Part shown: piece after piece, positions 35,159 through 44,131 of the stretch
Position numbering within the stretch: the stretch's first letter is position 1
Layout: each line of letters opens with the position of its first letter
Origin: Algoriphagus aquaeductus
Lineage (GTDB): Bacteria; Bacteroidota; Bacteroidia; Cytophagales; Cyclobacteriaceae
DNA length: 64,000 nt
Assembly (NCBI RefSeq): GCF_003253485.1
Contig: NZ_QKTX01000005.1
Span: forward strand, 223,154 to 287,153
Direction of reading: 5' to 3'
The notes under the pieces: generated by a model
Told to the model about the DNA's origin: nothing
Database searches by the model: none
What the model saw: the letters and a program-made list of their open reading frames with translations, nothing else
Translations under genes and position numbers: made by a program

Positions 35159-38119
35159 ATGATCTCATCTACAATCGAAAAAACTTATTTTCCTTCGAAT
35201 TCAAGTTTTGAACGAGTCATCCTTGCAAACACGGAGGAAAAATTCGAAACCTTTGTTCATTTAGCGAAAGCGCTAACCGGATTCTCCTCTGCCCTGATCA
35301 TTTTAATAAAAGAGGACAATTCAATCTTCACTTATTGTTTCGATTGTGACTATTATCCTTCAGAAACCATTGAAAAGCTGGCGGAGAAAATCATTCATTC
35401 CAATTTAGATTTTTACGAAACAGACCACTTCTCCAAGGAATGGGACCATGCTTCTTTATTTTTCCTTTCGGGGGTAACACCAGAATCTCTGGTAGTGCTT
35501 CCTATAGAATTTCCCAAAGATTATCGTGTTGGAGCCATTTGCCTGTTTGATTTCGATTCCAAAACAATCAGTGAATTGACACAGGAACACCTCAGATTAT
35601 TGGCTACCCAATCGATAAACCTGATTATTCAACAAGCCACTTTAGAAGAACAGGCCAAAATCATTGAAGAGCAAACCACCTCAAGAGGTATAATCAATCA
35701 AAACAATTCCGAAAATCCGTTTCAAGAAAGCAAAAGCTGCCTATTTAAAAGCACCAAAAGATTGGCTCGGGTAGGAAGTTGGGAATTGTTTATAGTAGGT
35801 CCAGACCAGCTTCAGATGATTTGGTCCGACTCCCTGAAGTGGGTATTAGACTATCCGGTCAACCAAGAGGTCTCTATCGGAAAAACATTAAAGATGCTAT
35901 CTGAAAAAGACCAAGCGACGGTCAAAAGGGCTTATCAACGATTCATCAGCGAACACGTGGAAGAACCCTTGGAGCTAGAAGTCCTTATTCGAAGGGATTA
36001 CCTTAATGATTCCATTTGGGTGAAGCTGGTCCTGGAAGCAGAATATATCAATGGAAACTGCATAAAAATTTATGGCAGTGCCCAAGACATTCATTCCCAA
36101 AAGTTGGACGAGCTGGAAATTCAATATCAAAATTCCCTACTTAATTCTTTGACAGAAGTGATCGGTCACCTGTTTGTCGAAGAAAATTGGTCTGAAGTCA
36201 TCGATACCACTTTTAACCTGATCGGCAACACAGTTCATGTGGATCGGATATACCTTTTTGAAAATCTGGATGATCCGCAAACAGGTAAAAAATACGCCAA
36301 ACAAACCTTTGAATGGGTCGCTCCCGGTATCAGTCCTCAAATCGACAATCCGGCTTTGGAGAAAATTGAAGTAGATGATTTTATGGATTTGTTCCATAGC
36401 CTTGAAAAAAACCAGCCATTAATTGCCAACGTCAAGGATATCGAAGATCCGGCTTTACGGGAAATGCTGGAATTCCAAGACATCAAATCCCTACTGATGT
36501 TCCCCATTTTTATTGAAAATGAATTCTGGGGATTCGCTGGATTTGATGAATGTACCCATGAACGTGAATGGAGACCCTCTGAAATCAATTTCTTAAGATA
36601 TTTTACCTCCAATCTCGAATCATCGATCAAACGCCGAAAGGACAAAGTCGATCTTGAAAATCTGGTAATGGAAAAAACCAGAATCCTCGAAAGTTTGGGG
36701 GATGGGTTTTTCGTTTTGGACAAGCAGGAAAGAGTCAACTACTGGAACCAAGCCGCTGAAAAAATCCTCGGTGTTTCCAGGGAAGAAATCGTGGGAGAAA
36801 TTATTTGGGACCGATATCCCAATTCGACAGCAGCCAAATTTCTGAGTTACTACCGGGATATCATTCAAAAAAACTCCCATTTCAAGGCTGAAGAATACTT
36901 CCCTGAGTTTGGAAAATGGCTGGAAATCAACGCCTATCCTTCGGATGATACCCTAAGTGTATTTTTCAAGGATATCACGGAGCGGAAAAATTTTGAAGAA
37001 GCGATCATTCAATCCAATGAGCGATTTGAAATCATCGCAAAGGCCACTCAAGACATCATTTGGGACTATGACATTCACCAATCCAAATTATTTGTAAGTG
37101 AGGGGTTCAACTCTCAATTTGGATATGAATCCTCAAAAAAAATCCATTCACTTCAGGACTTTATCGAAATCCTGCACCCCGAAGATCAAGCAACTGTTAA
37201 GTCGCAGTTTGAAGCCTCCTTGTTTGGGATCAATCAAGACGCCAATCTTTCTTTGGAATACAGATTCCTGAAAAATGATGGAACCTATGCCTACATCCAG
37301 CACCGAACCTATTTTATCAGGGACAAAAACGGAAAAGCCAATCGCGCCTTGGGAGCAATGGTGGACATCACGGACCGAAAACGATATGAACAATCTCTCA
37401 AACAACTGAATCTTGAGCTGGAAGAAAAAATCAAACAGTTGGATTTGACCAACAAAGAGTTGGAACAATTTGCCTATGTGACTTCGCACGATTTGCAGGA
37501 ACCTTTGCGGATGATCACCTCGTTTATGACCATGCTCGAATCCAAATACTCCCATCACCTCGATGACAAGGCAAAATTGTACATCAATTTTGCAGTCGAT
37601 GGTGCAAAGAGAATGAGGCAGCTGATTTTGGATTTACTTGAATACTCCCGATCAGGGAAAAATGAAAGTGAAAAAGAAGAAGTGGATTTGCAGGACATCC
37701 TCCATCAAACCCTGCTTTTTAATAAAAGATTGATGGAAGAAAAACAGGCCCAGGTGAAGTTCACCACACTTCCCAAAGCATTGGCCTACCGGGCACCTTT
37801 GACACAAGTGATCCAGAATCTGGTGGAAAACGGGATCAAATATTCCAAGCCGGATACTCCCCCACGATTGGAAGTCAGTGCCACAGATCGTGGACGGGAT
37901 TGGTTGATCTCAATTCAGGATAACGGTATTGGAATCCCCAATGAATTTCATGAGCGGGTGTTCATCATTTTCCAGCGCCTTCACAAAAAAGAGGATTACA
38001 AAGGAACAGGAATTGGACTCGCTGTGGTCAAAAAACAAGTCGAAAGTTGGGGAGGTAAAATTTGGTTGGAGTCGGAACCTGGTGTTGGCACGGTGTTTTA
38101 TTTCACTATACCCAAATAA
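35159..38119 (+). CDS. PAS/GAF sensor histidine kinase, paralogue of the 1642-aa kinase
   Basis: A 986-aa sensor. An N-terminal GAF-like region (~20-165), a PAS (~200-320), a second GAF (~330-500), two PAS domains (~510-620, ~625-750), a short coiled coil, then a phytochrome-type transmitter with YVTSHDLQEPLRMITSF (phospho-His 777) and HATPase motifs ENGIKYS, QDNGIGI, KGTGIGLAVV. The last two PAS domains and the transmitter are closely similar to the C-terminal part of the kinase at 29101 (shared ESxGDxFF, NERFE, SHDLQEPLRMI, FIIFQRLH), so they arose by duplication. The frame begins with GTG at 35153; ATG 35159 is preferred. A terminator follows. Confidence 0.92.
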   Translation: MISSTIEKTYFPSNSSFERVILANTEEKFETFVHLAKALTGFSSALIILIKEDNSIFTYCFDCDYYPSETIEKLAEKIIHSNLDFYETDHFSKEWDHASLFFLSGVTPESLVVLPIEFPKDYRVGAICLFDFDSKTISELTQEHLRLLATQSINLIIQQATLEEQAKIIEEQTTSRGIINQNNSENPFQESKSCLFKSTKRLARVGSWELFIVGPDQLQMIWSDSLKWVLDYPVNQEVSIGKTLKMLSEKDQATVKRAYQRFISEHVEEPLELEVLIRRDYLNDSIWVKLVLEAEYINGNCIKIYGSAQDIHSQKLDELEIQYQNSLLNSLTEVIGHLFVEENWSEVIDTTFNLIGNTVHVDRIYLFENLDDPQTGKKYAKQTFEWVAPGISPQIDNPALEKIEVDDFMDLFHSLEKNQPLIANVKDIEDPALREMLEFQDIKSLLMFPIFIENEFWGFAGFDECTHEREWRPSEINFLRYFTSNLESSIKRRKDKVDLENLVMEKTRILESLGDGFFVLDKQERVNYWNQAAEKILGVSREEIVGEIIWDRYPNSTAAKFLSYYRDIIQKNSHFKAEEYFPEFGKWLEINAYPSDDTLSVFFKDITERKNFEEAIIQSNERFEIIAKATQDIIWDYDIHQSKLFVSEGFNSQFGYESSKKIHSLQDFIEILHPEDQATVKSQFEASLFGINQDANLSLEYRFLKNDGTYAYIQHRTYFIRDKNGKANRALGAMVDITDRKRYEQSLKQLNLELEEKIKQLDLTNKELEQFAYVTSHDLQEPLRMITSFMTMLESKYSHHLDDKAKLYINFAVDGAKRMRQLILDLLEYSRSGKNESEKEEVDLQDILHQTLLFNKRLMEEKQAQVKFTTLPKALAYRAPLTQVIQNLVENGIKYSKPDTPPRLEVSATDRGRDWLISIQDNGIGIPNEFHERVFIIFQRLHKKEDYKGTGIGLAVVKKQVESWGGKIWLESEPGVGTVFYFTIPK

Positions 38120-38163
38120 AGAGGGAGATTATGCGGAAACTCCTGCATGCACCAAAACTAAAA

Positions 38164-38189
38164 AAGGCCGGGCTATCACCCGACCTTTT
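38164..38189 (+). terminator. intrinsic terminator after the second PAS kinase
   Basis: AAGGCCGGG (38164-38172) pairs with CCCGACCTT (38179-38187) with one mismatch, then T to 38189. The rest of the 300-bp gap to aceK (38120-38419) is AT-rich; it holds TACCTTTT near 38351 as a weak promoter candidate. Confidence 0.7.
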
Positions 38190-38419
38190 CCTGCTCTCAA
38201 ACCTATTAAACCTATTGTAGATATTCAATTCATGAATACACTCGAAAAGTAGAAAATGTTTTTTTTCTCTCCAAACAATCGATTGCGAAAAATTTTCAAA
38301 ATTTTATTCGGCCAACAAGAATCTTATTTAATTCACAGAAAATCAAGGGATTTACCTTTTAAAAAAATGTTCCAACTTTATAAAAAAATCTTTTTTTTAG
38401 CTTCAGTACCAAATTTCCT

Positions 38420-40144
38420 ATGCCAAACAGAGCTCTCCCACTTGCGACCAAGATTTTTGAAGGATTTCTGACCTATATCGAAAGCTTCAATACCTACACC
38501 CGGCTGGCTCCACTTTACTTTGCCCAACGCAATTGGCAAGCTACACAACTGAATCATAGACAAAGGCTTAGGCTTTACAAAGATTTACTTTTCCAACTGG
38601 CGAAAGTTTTCCAGGAAATCCTCGGTTCGGACAGTGCCAATCGGGAAATCTGGAAATTGATCAGATCAGCGTACCAACAGATGATCAGTCAGCGCCCCGA
38701 CGTGGAGTTGGCGGAAACTTTCTTCAACTCGGTTTTTCGGAAGACCTTTCCAAACAATCCCTTGGATGAAGAGCTCATGTACGTCATGGAAGGGTATAAT
38801 GCCTGTGAAATCCGAGAAAACTCCGACCTACTCCTTACTTACCCTGCCTCCATGGGTTTGGAAAATATCATTCGTCAGATTTTGGAGGATTTCGACTTCG
38901 GTGTTCAATTTATGGATAAGGAACAGGATGTGCAGTTTTTGGTCAATGGAGTGAAAGAGGTCATTCTCACCCGATATCAGGTGGAGGTAGGCACCAAAAC
39001 GCAATTGCTCAAGCCTGTTTTTTACAGAAACAAAGCTGCCTATCTCATCGGCCGTACCTATGTCGGCAAAAAATGGATGCCATTTATTATTCCGATTCTC
39101 AATGGCCCCAAAGGAATCTATGTGGACACCTTGATTTTTGACCCCAATCTGATGAGTCATTTGTTCAGCTTCACCCGATCCTATTTTATGGTGGAAGCTG
39201 AAGTGCCTTCTCAGATCGTCGGCTTCTTGAGTTCAGTCATTCCACACAAAAAAATCCATGAGCTTTACAATGCGATTGGTTTTAATAAACATGGAAAAAC
39301 TATTTTTTATCGGGATTTCCTTCACCACCTCCAGAATAGCACTGACCAGTTTGTAATAGCCCCGGGAATCAAGGGGATGGTGATGACGGTTTTTACACTT
39401 CCCTCTTTGAACATTGTCTTTAAACTCATCAAAGACCACTTTGAACCTCCAAAAAACATGACTCGGCAAGAGGTGAGGGAAAAATACAAGTTGGTTTCGT
39501 TGCATGACCGTGTGGGACGAATGGCCGACACCCATGAATTTGAGCATTTCAGAATTCCCCTCGATCGGGTTAGTCCTGAATTGATGAAAGAACTCAAAAA
39601 CACGGCCAATTCCCTTTTACGGATCGAAAACAACCAACTGATAATCAAACATCTATACACGGAAAGAAAAATGATCCCTTTAAACATTTTCCTTGAAACC
39701 TGCTCCACAAAAGACGGGGAAAAAGCCGTAGAAGACTATGGGAGAGCTATCCTCCAACTGGCTCAGGCCAATATTTTTCCGGGAGATATGATGACCAAAA
39801 ATTTTGGTCTAACCCGTCAAAAAAGGGTCATTTTCTACGACTACGACGAGATCGAATTTTTGGAGGACATGAATTTCAGAGAAAAACCCAAACCGGAAAC
39901 CTATGAGCAAATTTATGCTTCAGAGCCTTGGTATGAAATCAGAAAAAACGACGTGTTTCCGGAAGACTTCAAGCGTTGGATGATCGGTAGAGCGGATTTG
40001 AAACCCCATTTTCTAGCCTATCATAAAGACTTATTTGATCCGGCCTATTGGAAGGGACTTCAGCAACGAATCCAAAACGGAGAATTGATCCATGCCATCC
40101 CTTATCCTGAGGAAATCCGATTTAGACCGGGAGAACCCGATTAA
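38420..40144 (+). CDS. aceK: isocitrate dehydrogenase kinase/phosphatase
   Basis: AceK phosphorylates and dephosphorylates NADP-isocitrate dehydrogenase to divert isocitrate into the glyoxylate shunt. The 574-aa length equals E. coli AceK (578 aa). Motifs: N-terminal FEGFLTYIESFNTYTRLAPLYF, ATP-loop APGIKGMVM at 314-322, FKLIKDHFEPPKN, VSLHDRVGRMADTHEFEH and the catalytic FYDYDEIEFL near 475. In E. coli aceK follows aceB and aceA; here neither isocitrate lyase, malate synthase nor icd is in the window, so it is an orphan. AceK is best known from Proteobacteria, so its presence in this phylum deserves note. Identity is certain; the target enzyme is inferred. Confidence 0.96.
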   Translation: MPNRALPLATKIFEGFLTYIESFNTYTRLAPLYFAQRNWQATQLNHRQRLRLYKDLLFQLAKVFQEILGSDSANREIWKLIRSAYQQMISQRPDVELAETFFNSVFRKTFPNNPLDEELMYVMEGYNACEIRENSDLLLTYPASMGLENIIRQILEDFDFGVQFMDKEQDVQFLVNGVKEVILTRYQVEVGTKTQLLKPVFYRNKAAYLIGRTYVGKKWMPFIIPILNGPKGIYVDTLIFDPNLMSHLFSFTRSYFMVEAEVPSQIVGFLSSVIPHKKIHELYNAIGFNKHGKTIFYRDFLHHLQNSTDQFVIAPGIKGMVMTVFTLPSLNIVFKLIKDHFEPPKNMTRQEVREKYKLVSLHDRVGRMADTHEFEHFRIPLDRVSPELMKELKNTANSLLRIENNQLIIKHLYTERKMIPLNIFLETCSTKDGEKAVEDYGRAILQLAQANIFPGDMMTKNFGLTRQKRVIFYDYDEIEFLEDMNFREKPKPETYEQIYASEPWYEIRKNDVFPEDFKRWMIGRADLKPHFLAYHKDLFDPAYWKGLQQRIQNGELIHAIPYPEEIRFRPGEPD

Positions 40145-40178
40145 GTGAGTTTAATTTCATTCTTCCCATCGTAAAACT

Positions 40179-40186
40179 TATTTTTG
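40179..40186 (+). promoter_or_regulatory. -7 box upstream of the esterase gene
   Basis: TATTTTTG matches TAnnTTTG, 35 bp before the ATG at 40222. Its last three bases overlap the inverted repeat at 40184-40200. Confidence 0.5.
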
Positions 40187-40200
40187 ACCCCTCGGGTCAA
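40184..40200 (+). promoter_or_regulatory. perfect inverted repeat at the esterase transcription start (possible operator)
   Basis: TTGACCC (40184-40190) and GGGTCAA (40194-40200) are perfect inverted repeats around CTC. Overlap with the promoter box and the expected transcription start is the arrangement of a repressor site. The regulator is unknown. Confidence 0.4.
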
Positions 40201-40221
40201 TTTTAGCAGTCACCCTCCCTA

Positions 40222-41346
40222 ATGGTTTCAGAAATTTCAGCAGCTCCTACTTCACAAACCCATACCAAAAAGATCATTCTTCAAGCAGATGAGGATGATA
40301 GCAGACCCGTATATCTTTCGGGTAATTTTAATAATTGGGCTACTCAAGACGCCCGATTTAAGATGGAGAAGATCGAGGAGGGTGTCTATGAATATGAATT
40401 TCCTGCTGAATCCGAATTTGATGCAGAGCTGATTTACAAATTTACCAAAGGCGATTGGTCTGAGGTGGAAATTGATCAATATGGCAACCGAACCCCAAAC
40501 CGCCACTGGAAGGATAACCAACCGGTAAAAGTGGAAAAAGTAGCCAAATGGCGAAAAAACTGGCTTCCTTACCGTCCTTCACAACTTCCCCAGATTCACC
40601 TGATCTCAGAGGAATTTGAAATCCCCCAACTCAACAAGACCCGAAAAATCTGGGCACTTCTCCCCCACGACTACGAAACCAGCTCCGAGCATTATCCGGT
40701 ACTCTATCTGCAGGACGCTCAAAATCTCTTCAATGAAAATGCCGAATTTGGCAACTGGCAAATTGATAAAAAGCTAGCCGTGATGTCAGACTATGGTATT
40801 GGCAAGATCATCGTCATCGCTGTCGAGCATGGAGAATCAGAGCGTGTGCAGGAATACAATGTGGGCAAGACCCTCCTTGGAAAAGGACAGGGAAAACAAT
40901 ATATCCGTTTTATCACGGACACCTTGAAGCCCTTTGTGGACCGCACCTACCGAACCAAGCCGGAACGGGATCATACCGGAATCGGTGGCAGTTCGATGGG
41001 GGGTCTGGTCAGTATCTTTTCGGGATTGATGTATCCGGAGGTATTTGGCAAATTGATGATTTTCTCTCCCTCGCTTTGGGTCATTCCAAAGATCAAATTG
41101 GGTTTTTTGGATTTTTTCGAGCCCATGGATACCCGTATTTACCTTTATGCCGGGGGTGATGAAAGCGAAACCATGGTTGACCATGTGACCAAATTTCGCA
41201 AACGCCTGATCAAGAGAGAAAGCCTTCAGGGAAAAATGAAAGTACGGCTTTCAATCAATGAACATGGAAAGCACAATGAATCTTATTGGAGCGATGAGTT
41301 TCCAAAAGCAATCGAATGGCTTTTTTTCAGTGACAAACCGGAGTAA
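40222..41346 (+). CDS. esterase of the enterochelin-esterase/EstD type with N-terminal glycogen-binding-like domain
   Basis: A 374-aa protein. Residues ~14-100 resemble a CBM48/AMPK-type starch- or glycogen-binding fold (PVYLSGNFNNWATQD, YEYEFPAESEFDAELIYKF, GNRTPNRHW). Residues ~120-374 are an alpha/beta hydrolase of the putative esterase (Fes) family: ALLPHDYETSSEHYPVLYLQDAQNLF, nucleophile Ser in IGGSSMGGLVS, and a late His in NEHGKHNESYWSDEF. There is no signal peptide, so it acts in the cytoplasm. In enterochelin esterases a similar N-terminal fold positions the substrate, so sugar binding is not assured. A promoter box and a perfect inverted repeat precede the gene; it may be co-transcribed with the aminopeptidase 18 bp downstream. 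Confidence 0.83.
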   Translation: MVSEISAAPTSQTHTKKIILQADEDDSRPVYLSGNFNNWATQDARFKMEKIEEGVYEYEFPAESEFDAELIYKFTKGDWSEVEIDQYGNRTPNRHWKDNQPVKVEKVAKWRKNWLPYRPSQLPQIHLISEEFEIPQLNKTRKIWALLPHDYETSSEHYPVLYLQDAQNLFNENAEFGNWQIDKKLAVMSDYGIGKIIVIAVEHGESERVQEYNVGKTLLGKGQGKQYIRFITDTLKPFVDRTYRTKPERDHTGIGGSSMGGLVSIFSGLMYPEVFGKLMIFSPSLWVIPKIKLGFLDFFEPMDTRIYLYAGGDESETMVDHVTKFRKRLIKRESLQGKMKVRLSINEHGKHNESYWSDEFPKAIEWLFFSDKPE

Positions 41347-41364
41347 CCTCCTAACTTACCTACT

Positions 41365-42786
41365 ATGCAGTTCAAATTGAATCCCAAAAACCCTTCTTCC
41401 ACAGGACTGAGGGTCATCCCTGTTTTTGAAAATCAGGTGAGCGATATACTGACCGAAAAAAATCTTCAAAAAACCATTCCTTCTCTACTTTTTTCAGGAA
41501 AAAAAGACAGTCAATTCAGCTTTGAAATAGAAGGTCAGCTGGTTCTACTTATAGGTTTAGGAGAAAATCCCGATTACAAAACCGTAGAAAACAGCTTGAG
41601 ACGCGTCCTTTCCAAGCAATCCTCGCTGATCGAAAAAGAGGTTCTTTTGGATTTTCCGGCCGAAATGGACGAAAGCCATGTTGAAGCCGCTTTGGTAGGC
41701 TTCAAGCTGGGGGCTTATTCCATCGGGTTTTTCAAAAAAGAGAAACCCAAAGATCACAGTAAGCTCAAAGTAGAAATCATCACGTCCCTGAAAAAGGCTA
41801 AAGACTTAGCAGCAAGAGCCGGAAAAATCGCAGACGCAAAAATCGAGGCATTTAAACTAGTCGACCTTCCCCCCAACAAAATCACTCCGGAAAATCTCGG
41901 CGATTGGGCCAAAAATCTTGGGAAAAAGTTTGAACTGAACGTCAAAGTTTGGGATTCCAAAAAGGCCAAATCAGAAAAACTGGAAGCTTTTTTGGCAGTA
42001 GGTAGAGGCTCTGCAAAAGATCCGCGATTCATCATCATCGAGTACCGTCATCCCAAGGCCTCAAAGCATGTGGGCTTAGTTGGCAAAGGAGTCACCTTTG
42101 ACACAGGAGGCCTCAATATCAAAACCCAAGGCATGCATCACATGAAGTCAGATATGGGCGGTGCGGCAGCAGTCTTGGCCACTACTCAGCTAGTCGCAGA
42201 TTTGGGCTTACACCTCAATCTGACCTCCATCGTTCCAGCGGTGGAAAACGCGATCGACAAGGATGCCTATTTGCCTTCCGAAGTCATCGGAAGCCATGCG
42301 GGATTGAGCATTGAGGTGATCGATACGGATGCAGAAGGCCGACTGATCTTGGCTGACGGACTTTCTTACCTGATCAAAAATTACGCTCCGGATCAGGTGA
42401 TCGATTTGGCCACACTTACCGGCAGTGCCATCGGTACCTTCGGATACGAATGCGCGGCTTTGTTTACCAACGACGGAACAATCTCCTATGGACTACAATC
42501 CGCAGGAGAAGAAATCGGAGAAAAATCCTGGCCACTTCCACTTTGGGAATCCTTCGGAAAAGAAATGGATTCCGAAATCGCTGACATCAAAAATTACCAT
42601 GGAAAACCCTTTGCCGGTGCCATCACGGCTGCAAAGTTTCTCCAGGCCTTTACGCACGAGCACCCGGCCTGGGCACATTTGGACATCGCCGGCGTGGCTT
42701 TTTCCGACACTGAATTTGCCAAGACCAAAACCGGCACAGCTTATGGGGTCGGTTTGTTACTCAGGTATTTCGAAAGTATTCTTTAA
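41365..42786 (+). CDS. pepA: leucyl aminopeptidase, M17 family
   Basis: A 473-aa cytosolic aminopeptidase that removes N-terminal residues from peptides, using two metal ions. The catalytic core is intact: VGKGVTFDTGGLNIK (Lys and Asp ligands), MKSDMGGAAAVL (Asp ligand, Lys) and IDTDAEGRLILADGLSYL (the M17 signature NTDAEGRLxLADxL, with I-D replacing N-T partly). The N-terminal ~160 residues form the usual less conserved domain. Length fits the family (~480 aa). A strong terminator follows. The esterase lies 18 bp upstream on the same strand. Confidence 0.93.
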   Translation: MQFKLNPKNPSSTGLRVIPVFENQVSDILTEKNLQKTIPSLLFSGKKDSQFSFEIEGQLVLLIGLGENPDYKTVENSLRRVLSKQSSLIEKEVLLDFPAEMDESHVEAALVGFKLGAYSIGFFKKEKPKDHSKLKVEIITSLKKAKDLAARAGKIADAKIEAFKLVDLPPNKITPENLGDWAKNLGKKFELNVKVWDSKKAKSEKLEAFLAVGRGSAKDPRFIIIEYRHPKASKHVGLVGKGVTFDTGGLNIKTQGMHHMKSDMGGAAAVLATTQLVADLGLHLNLTSIVPAVENAIDKDAYLPSEVIGSHAGLSIEVIDTDAEGRLILADGLSYLIKNYAPDQVIDLATLTGSAIGTFGYECAALFTNDGTISYGLQSAGEEIGEKSWPLPLWESFGKEMDSEIADIKNYHGKPFAGAITAAKFLQAFTHEHPAWAHLDIAGVAFSDTEFAKTKTGTAYGVGLLLRYFESIL

Positions 42787-42791
42787 AAAAA

Positions 42792-42825
42792 TTCCGGCAG
42801 TCTTCAGATTTGCCGGATTTTTTTT
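42792..42825 (+). terminator. intrinsic terminator after pepA
   Basis: TCCGGCA (42793-42799) pairs with TGCCGGA (42811-42817), followed by eight T (42818-42825). It separates pepA from the ATP-grasp gene, which starts at 42855. Confidence 0.85.
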
Positions 42826-42854
42826 GATTTTAAGATCTCAATCGATCCAAGCTC

Positions 42855-44069
42855 ATGAACGATTTCAAAACTTTTCTCTGCATCTCCAATTATTTCAAAG
42901 GCAATGCCTTTATGACTGCACTCAAAAAACAAGGCAACCGCGTTTTTTTGGTGACTACCGAACAGCTACGCGAAAAGCCTTGGGCGTTCGAATACATCGA
43001 TGAAGTATTTTACATGCCCGGGTTGGACTTGGATTGGGACATGGATTTATTGCTGAAGGGGGTGGGCGGATTGATGAAAGAACATAAAATCGATTCAATT
43101 GTCGCTTTGGATGATTATGATGTGGAAAAAGCAGCATTTCTCCGTGAAAACTTTCGCATCGCAGGCATGGGGCAGACGACGGGACGCTATTTCAGGGACA
43201 AGCTCGCCATGCGGATCAAAGCAAAAGATGCAGGAATTCGCATACCGGCTTTTTCCCCTCTTTTCAACAATGCTGACATCAACCATTTTGCAGATACCGT
43301 CGCAGCCCCTTGGGTACTCAAGCCACGGTCAGAAGCCTCGGCCCATGGCATCATCAAGGTTCATGACAAAGATTCTCTTTGGAGGCATTTGAATGAATTG
43401 GGAGACAACAGGATTTATTACCTCATCGAGCAGTTTAAGCCGGGAGATGTGTATCACGCCGATGGACTTCAATTGGATGGAAAAAATCTGTTTTTGACCG
43501 TGTCACGGTATTTGGCCACTCCCATGGAAATTTCCCAAGGAGGTGGAATCTTCCGATCTGCCAATATCCCCTATGGCTCTGAAGATGAGAAAAAGATCAA
43601 AAAGGTCAATGAAGCCATTATGAAAGCATTTGGTCTGAAAAATGGCGCCTCTCATACGGAATTTATCAAATCCCGTGAGGATGGAGAGATCTACTTTTTG
43701 GAAACCGCCTCCCGAGTTGGCGGGGCACATTTGGCAGAAATGGTAGAGGCTGCCACCGACATCAACCTTTGGGCAGAATGGGCCAAGATTGAGGATGCTA
43801 CTGTGAAAAACAGGAAATACGAACTTCCCAAAGTGGCTAAAAACTATGCGGGCATCGTACTCACCCTTTCAAAATACGAGCATCCTGATCTGAGCAGTTT
43901 TGATGATCCGGAGGTGTGCTTCAGGGTTCCTTTGGAATACCATGCAGGTTTGATCGTGAAGTCACCTAAGCAGGAGCGGATCATGCAGCTGCTTGATCAC
44001 TATGCAGAACGATTTGCGACGGAGTATTCAGCCACTGCCGAAGCTCCTGAAGTGAAAAAATTCCATTAA
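42855..44069 (+). CDS. ATP-grasp domain protein
   Basis: A 404-aa ATP-grasp enzyme. A Rossmann-like pre-ATP-grasp domain (~1-110; FLCISNYFKGNAFMTAL, IDSIVALDDYDVEKAAFLRE) precedes the ATP-grasp fold with DKLAMRIKAKDAGIRIPAF, PWVLKPRSEASAHGIIKV (ATP-binding Lys), and the metal-binding GEIYFLETASRVGGAHLAEM. These enzymes form amide or thioester bonds via acyl phosphates; the best relatives are carbamoyl-phosphate synthase/biotin carboxylase-like proteins of unknown substrate. It is preceded by the pepA terminator and is the last normal-GC gene before the AT-rich restriction-modification pair. The substrate cannot be told from sequence. Confidence 0.87.
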   Translation: MNDFKTFLCISNYFKGNAFMTALKKQGNRVFLVTTEQLREKPWAFEYIDEVFYMPGLDLDWDMDLLLKGVGGLMKEHKIDSIVALDDYDVEKAAFLRENFRIAGMGQTTGRYFRDKLAMRIKAKDAGIRIPAFSPLFNNADINHFADTVAAPWVLKPRSEASAHGIIKVHDKDSLWRHLNELGDNRIYYLIEQFKPGDVYHADGLQLDGKNLFLTVSRYLATPMEISQGGGIFRSANIPYGSEDEKKIKKVNEAIMKAFGLKNGASHTEFIKSREDGEIYFLETASRVGGAHLAEMVEAATDINLWAEWAKIEDATVKNRKYELPKVAKNYAGIVLTLSKYEHPDLSSFDDPEVCFRVPLEYHAGLIVKSPKQERIMQLLDHYAERFATEYSATAEAPEVKKFH

Positions 44070-44073
44070 ATGC

Positions 44074-44086
44074 GACAAACTTTGTC
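44074..44086. promoter_or_regulatory. small inverted repeat at the left edge of the restriction-modification island
   Basis: GACAAA-C-TTTGTC is a perfect 6-bp inverted repeat, five bases after the ATP-grasp stop and ahead of the RM promoter. It could be an operator or chance. Confidence 0.25.
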
Positions 44087-44116
44087 AAAATTAAAGTCAC
44101 TTCAATTATAATCTAT

Positions 44117-44124
44117 TAAGTTTG
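44117..44124 (+). promoter_or_regulatory. -7 box upstream of the RM methylase
   Basis: TAAGTTTG matches TAnnTTTG and ends seven bases before the ATG at 44132, so a transcript from it would be almost leaderless. Confidence 0.4.
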
Positions 44125-44131
44125 ATTCACT

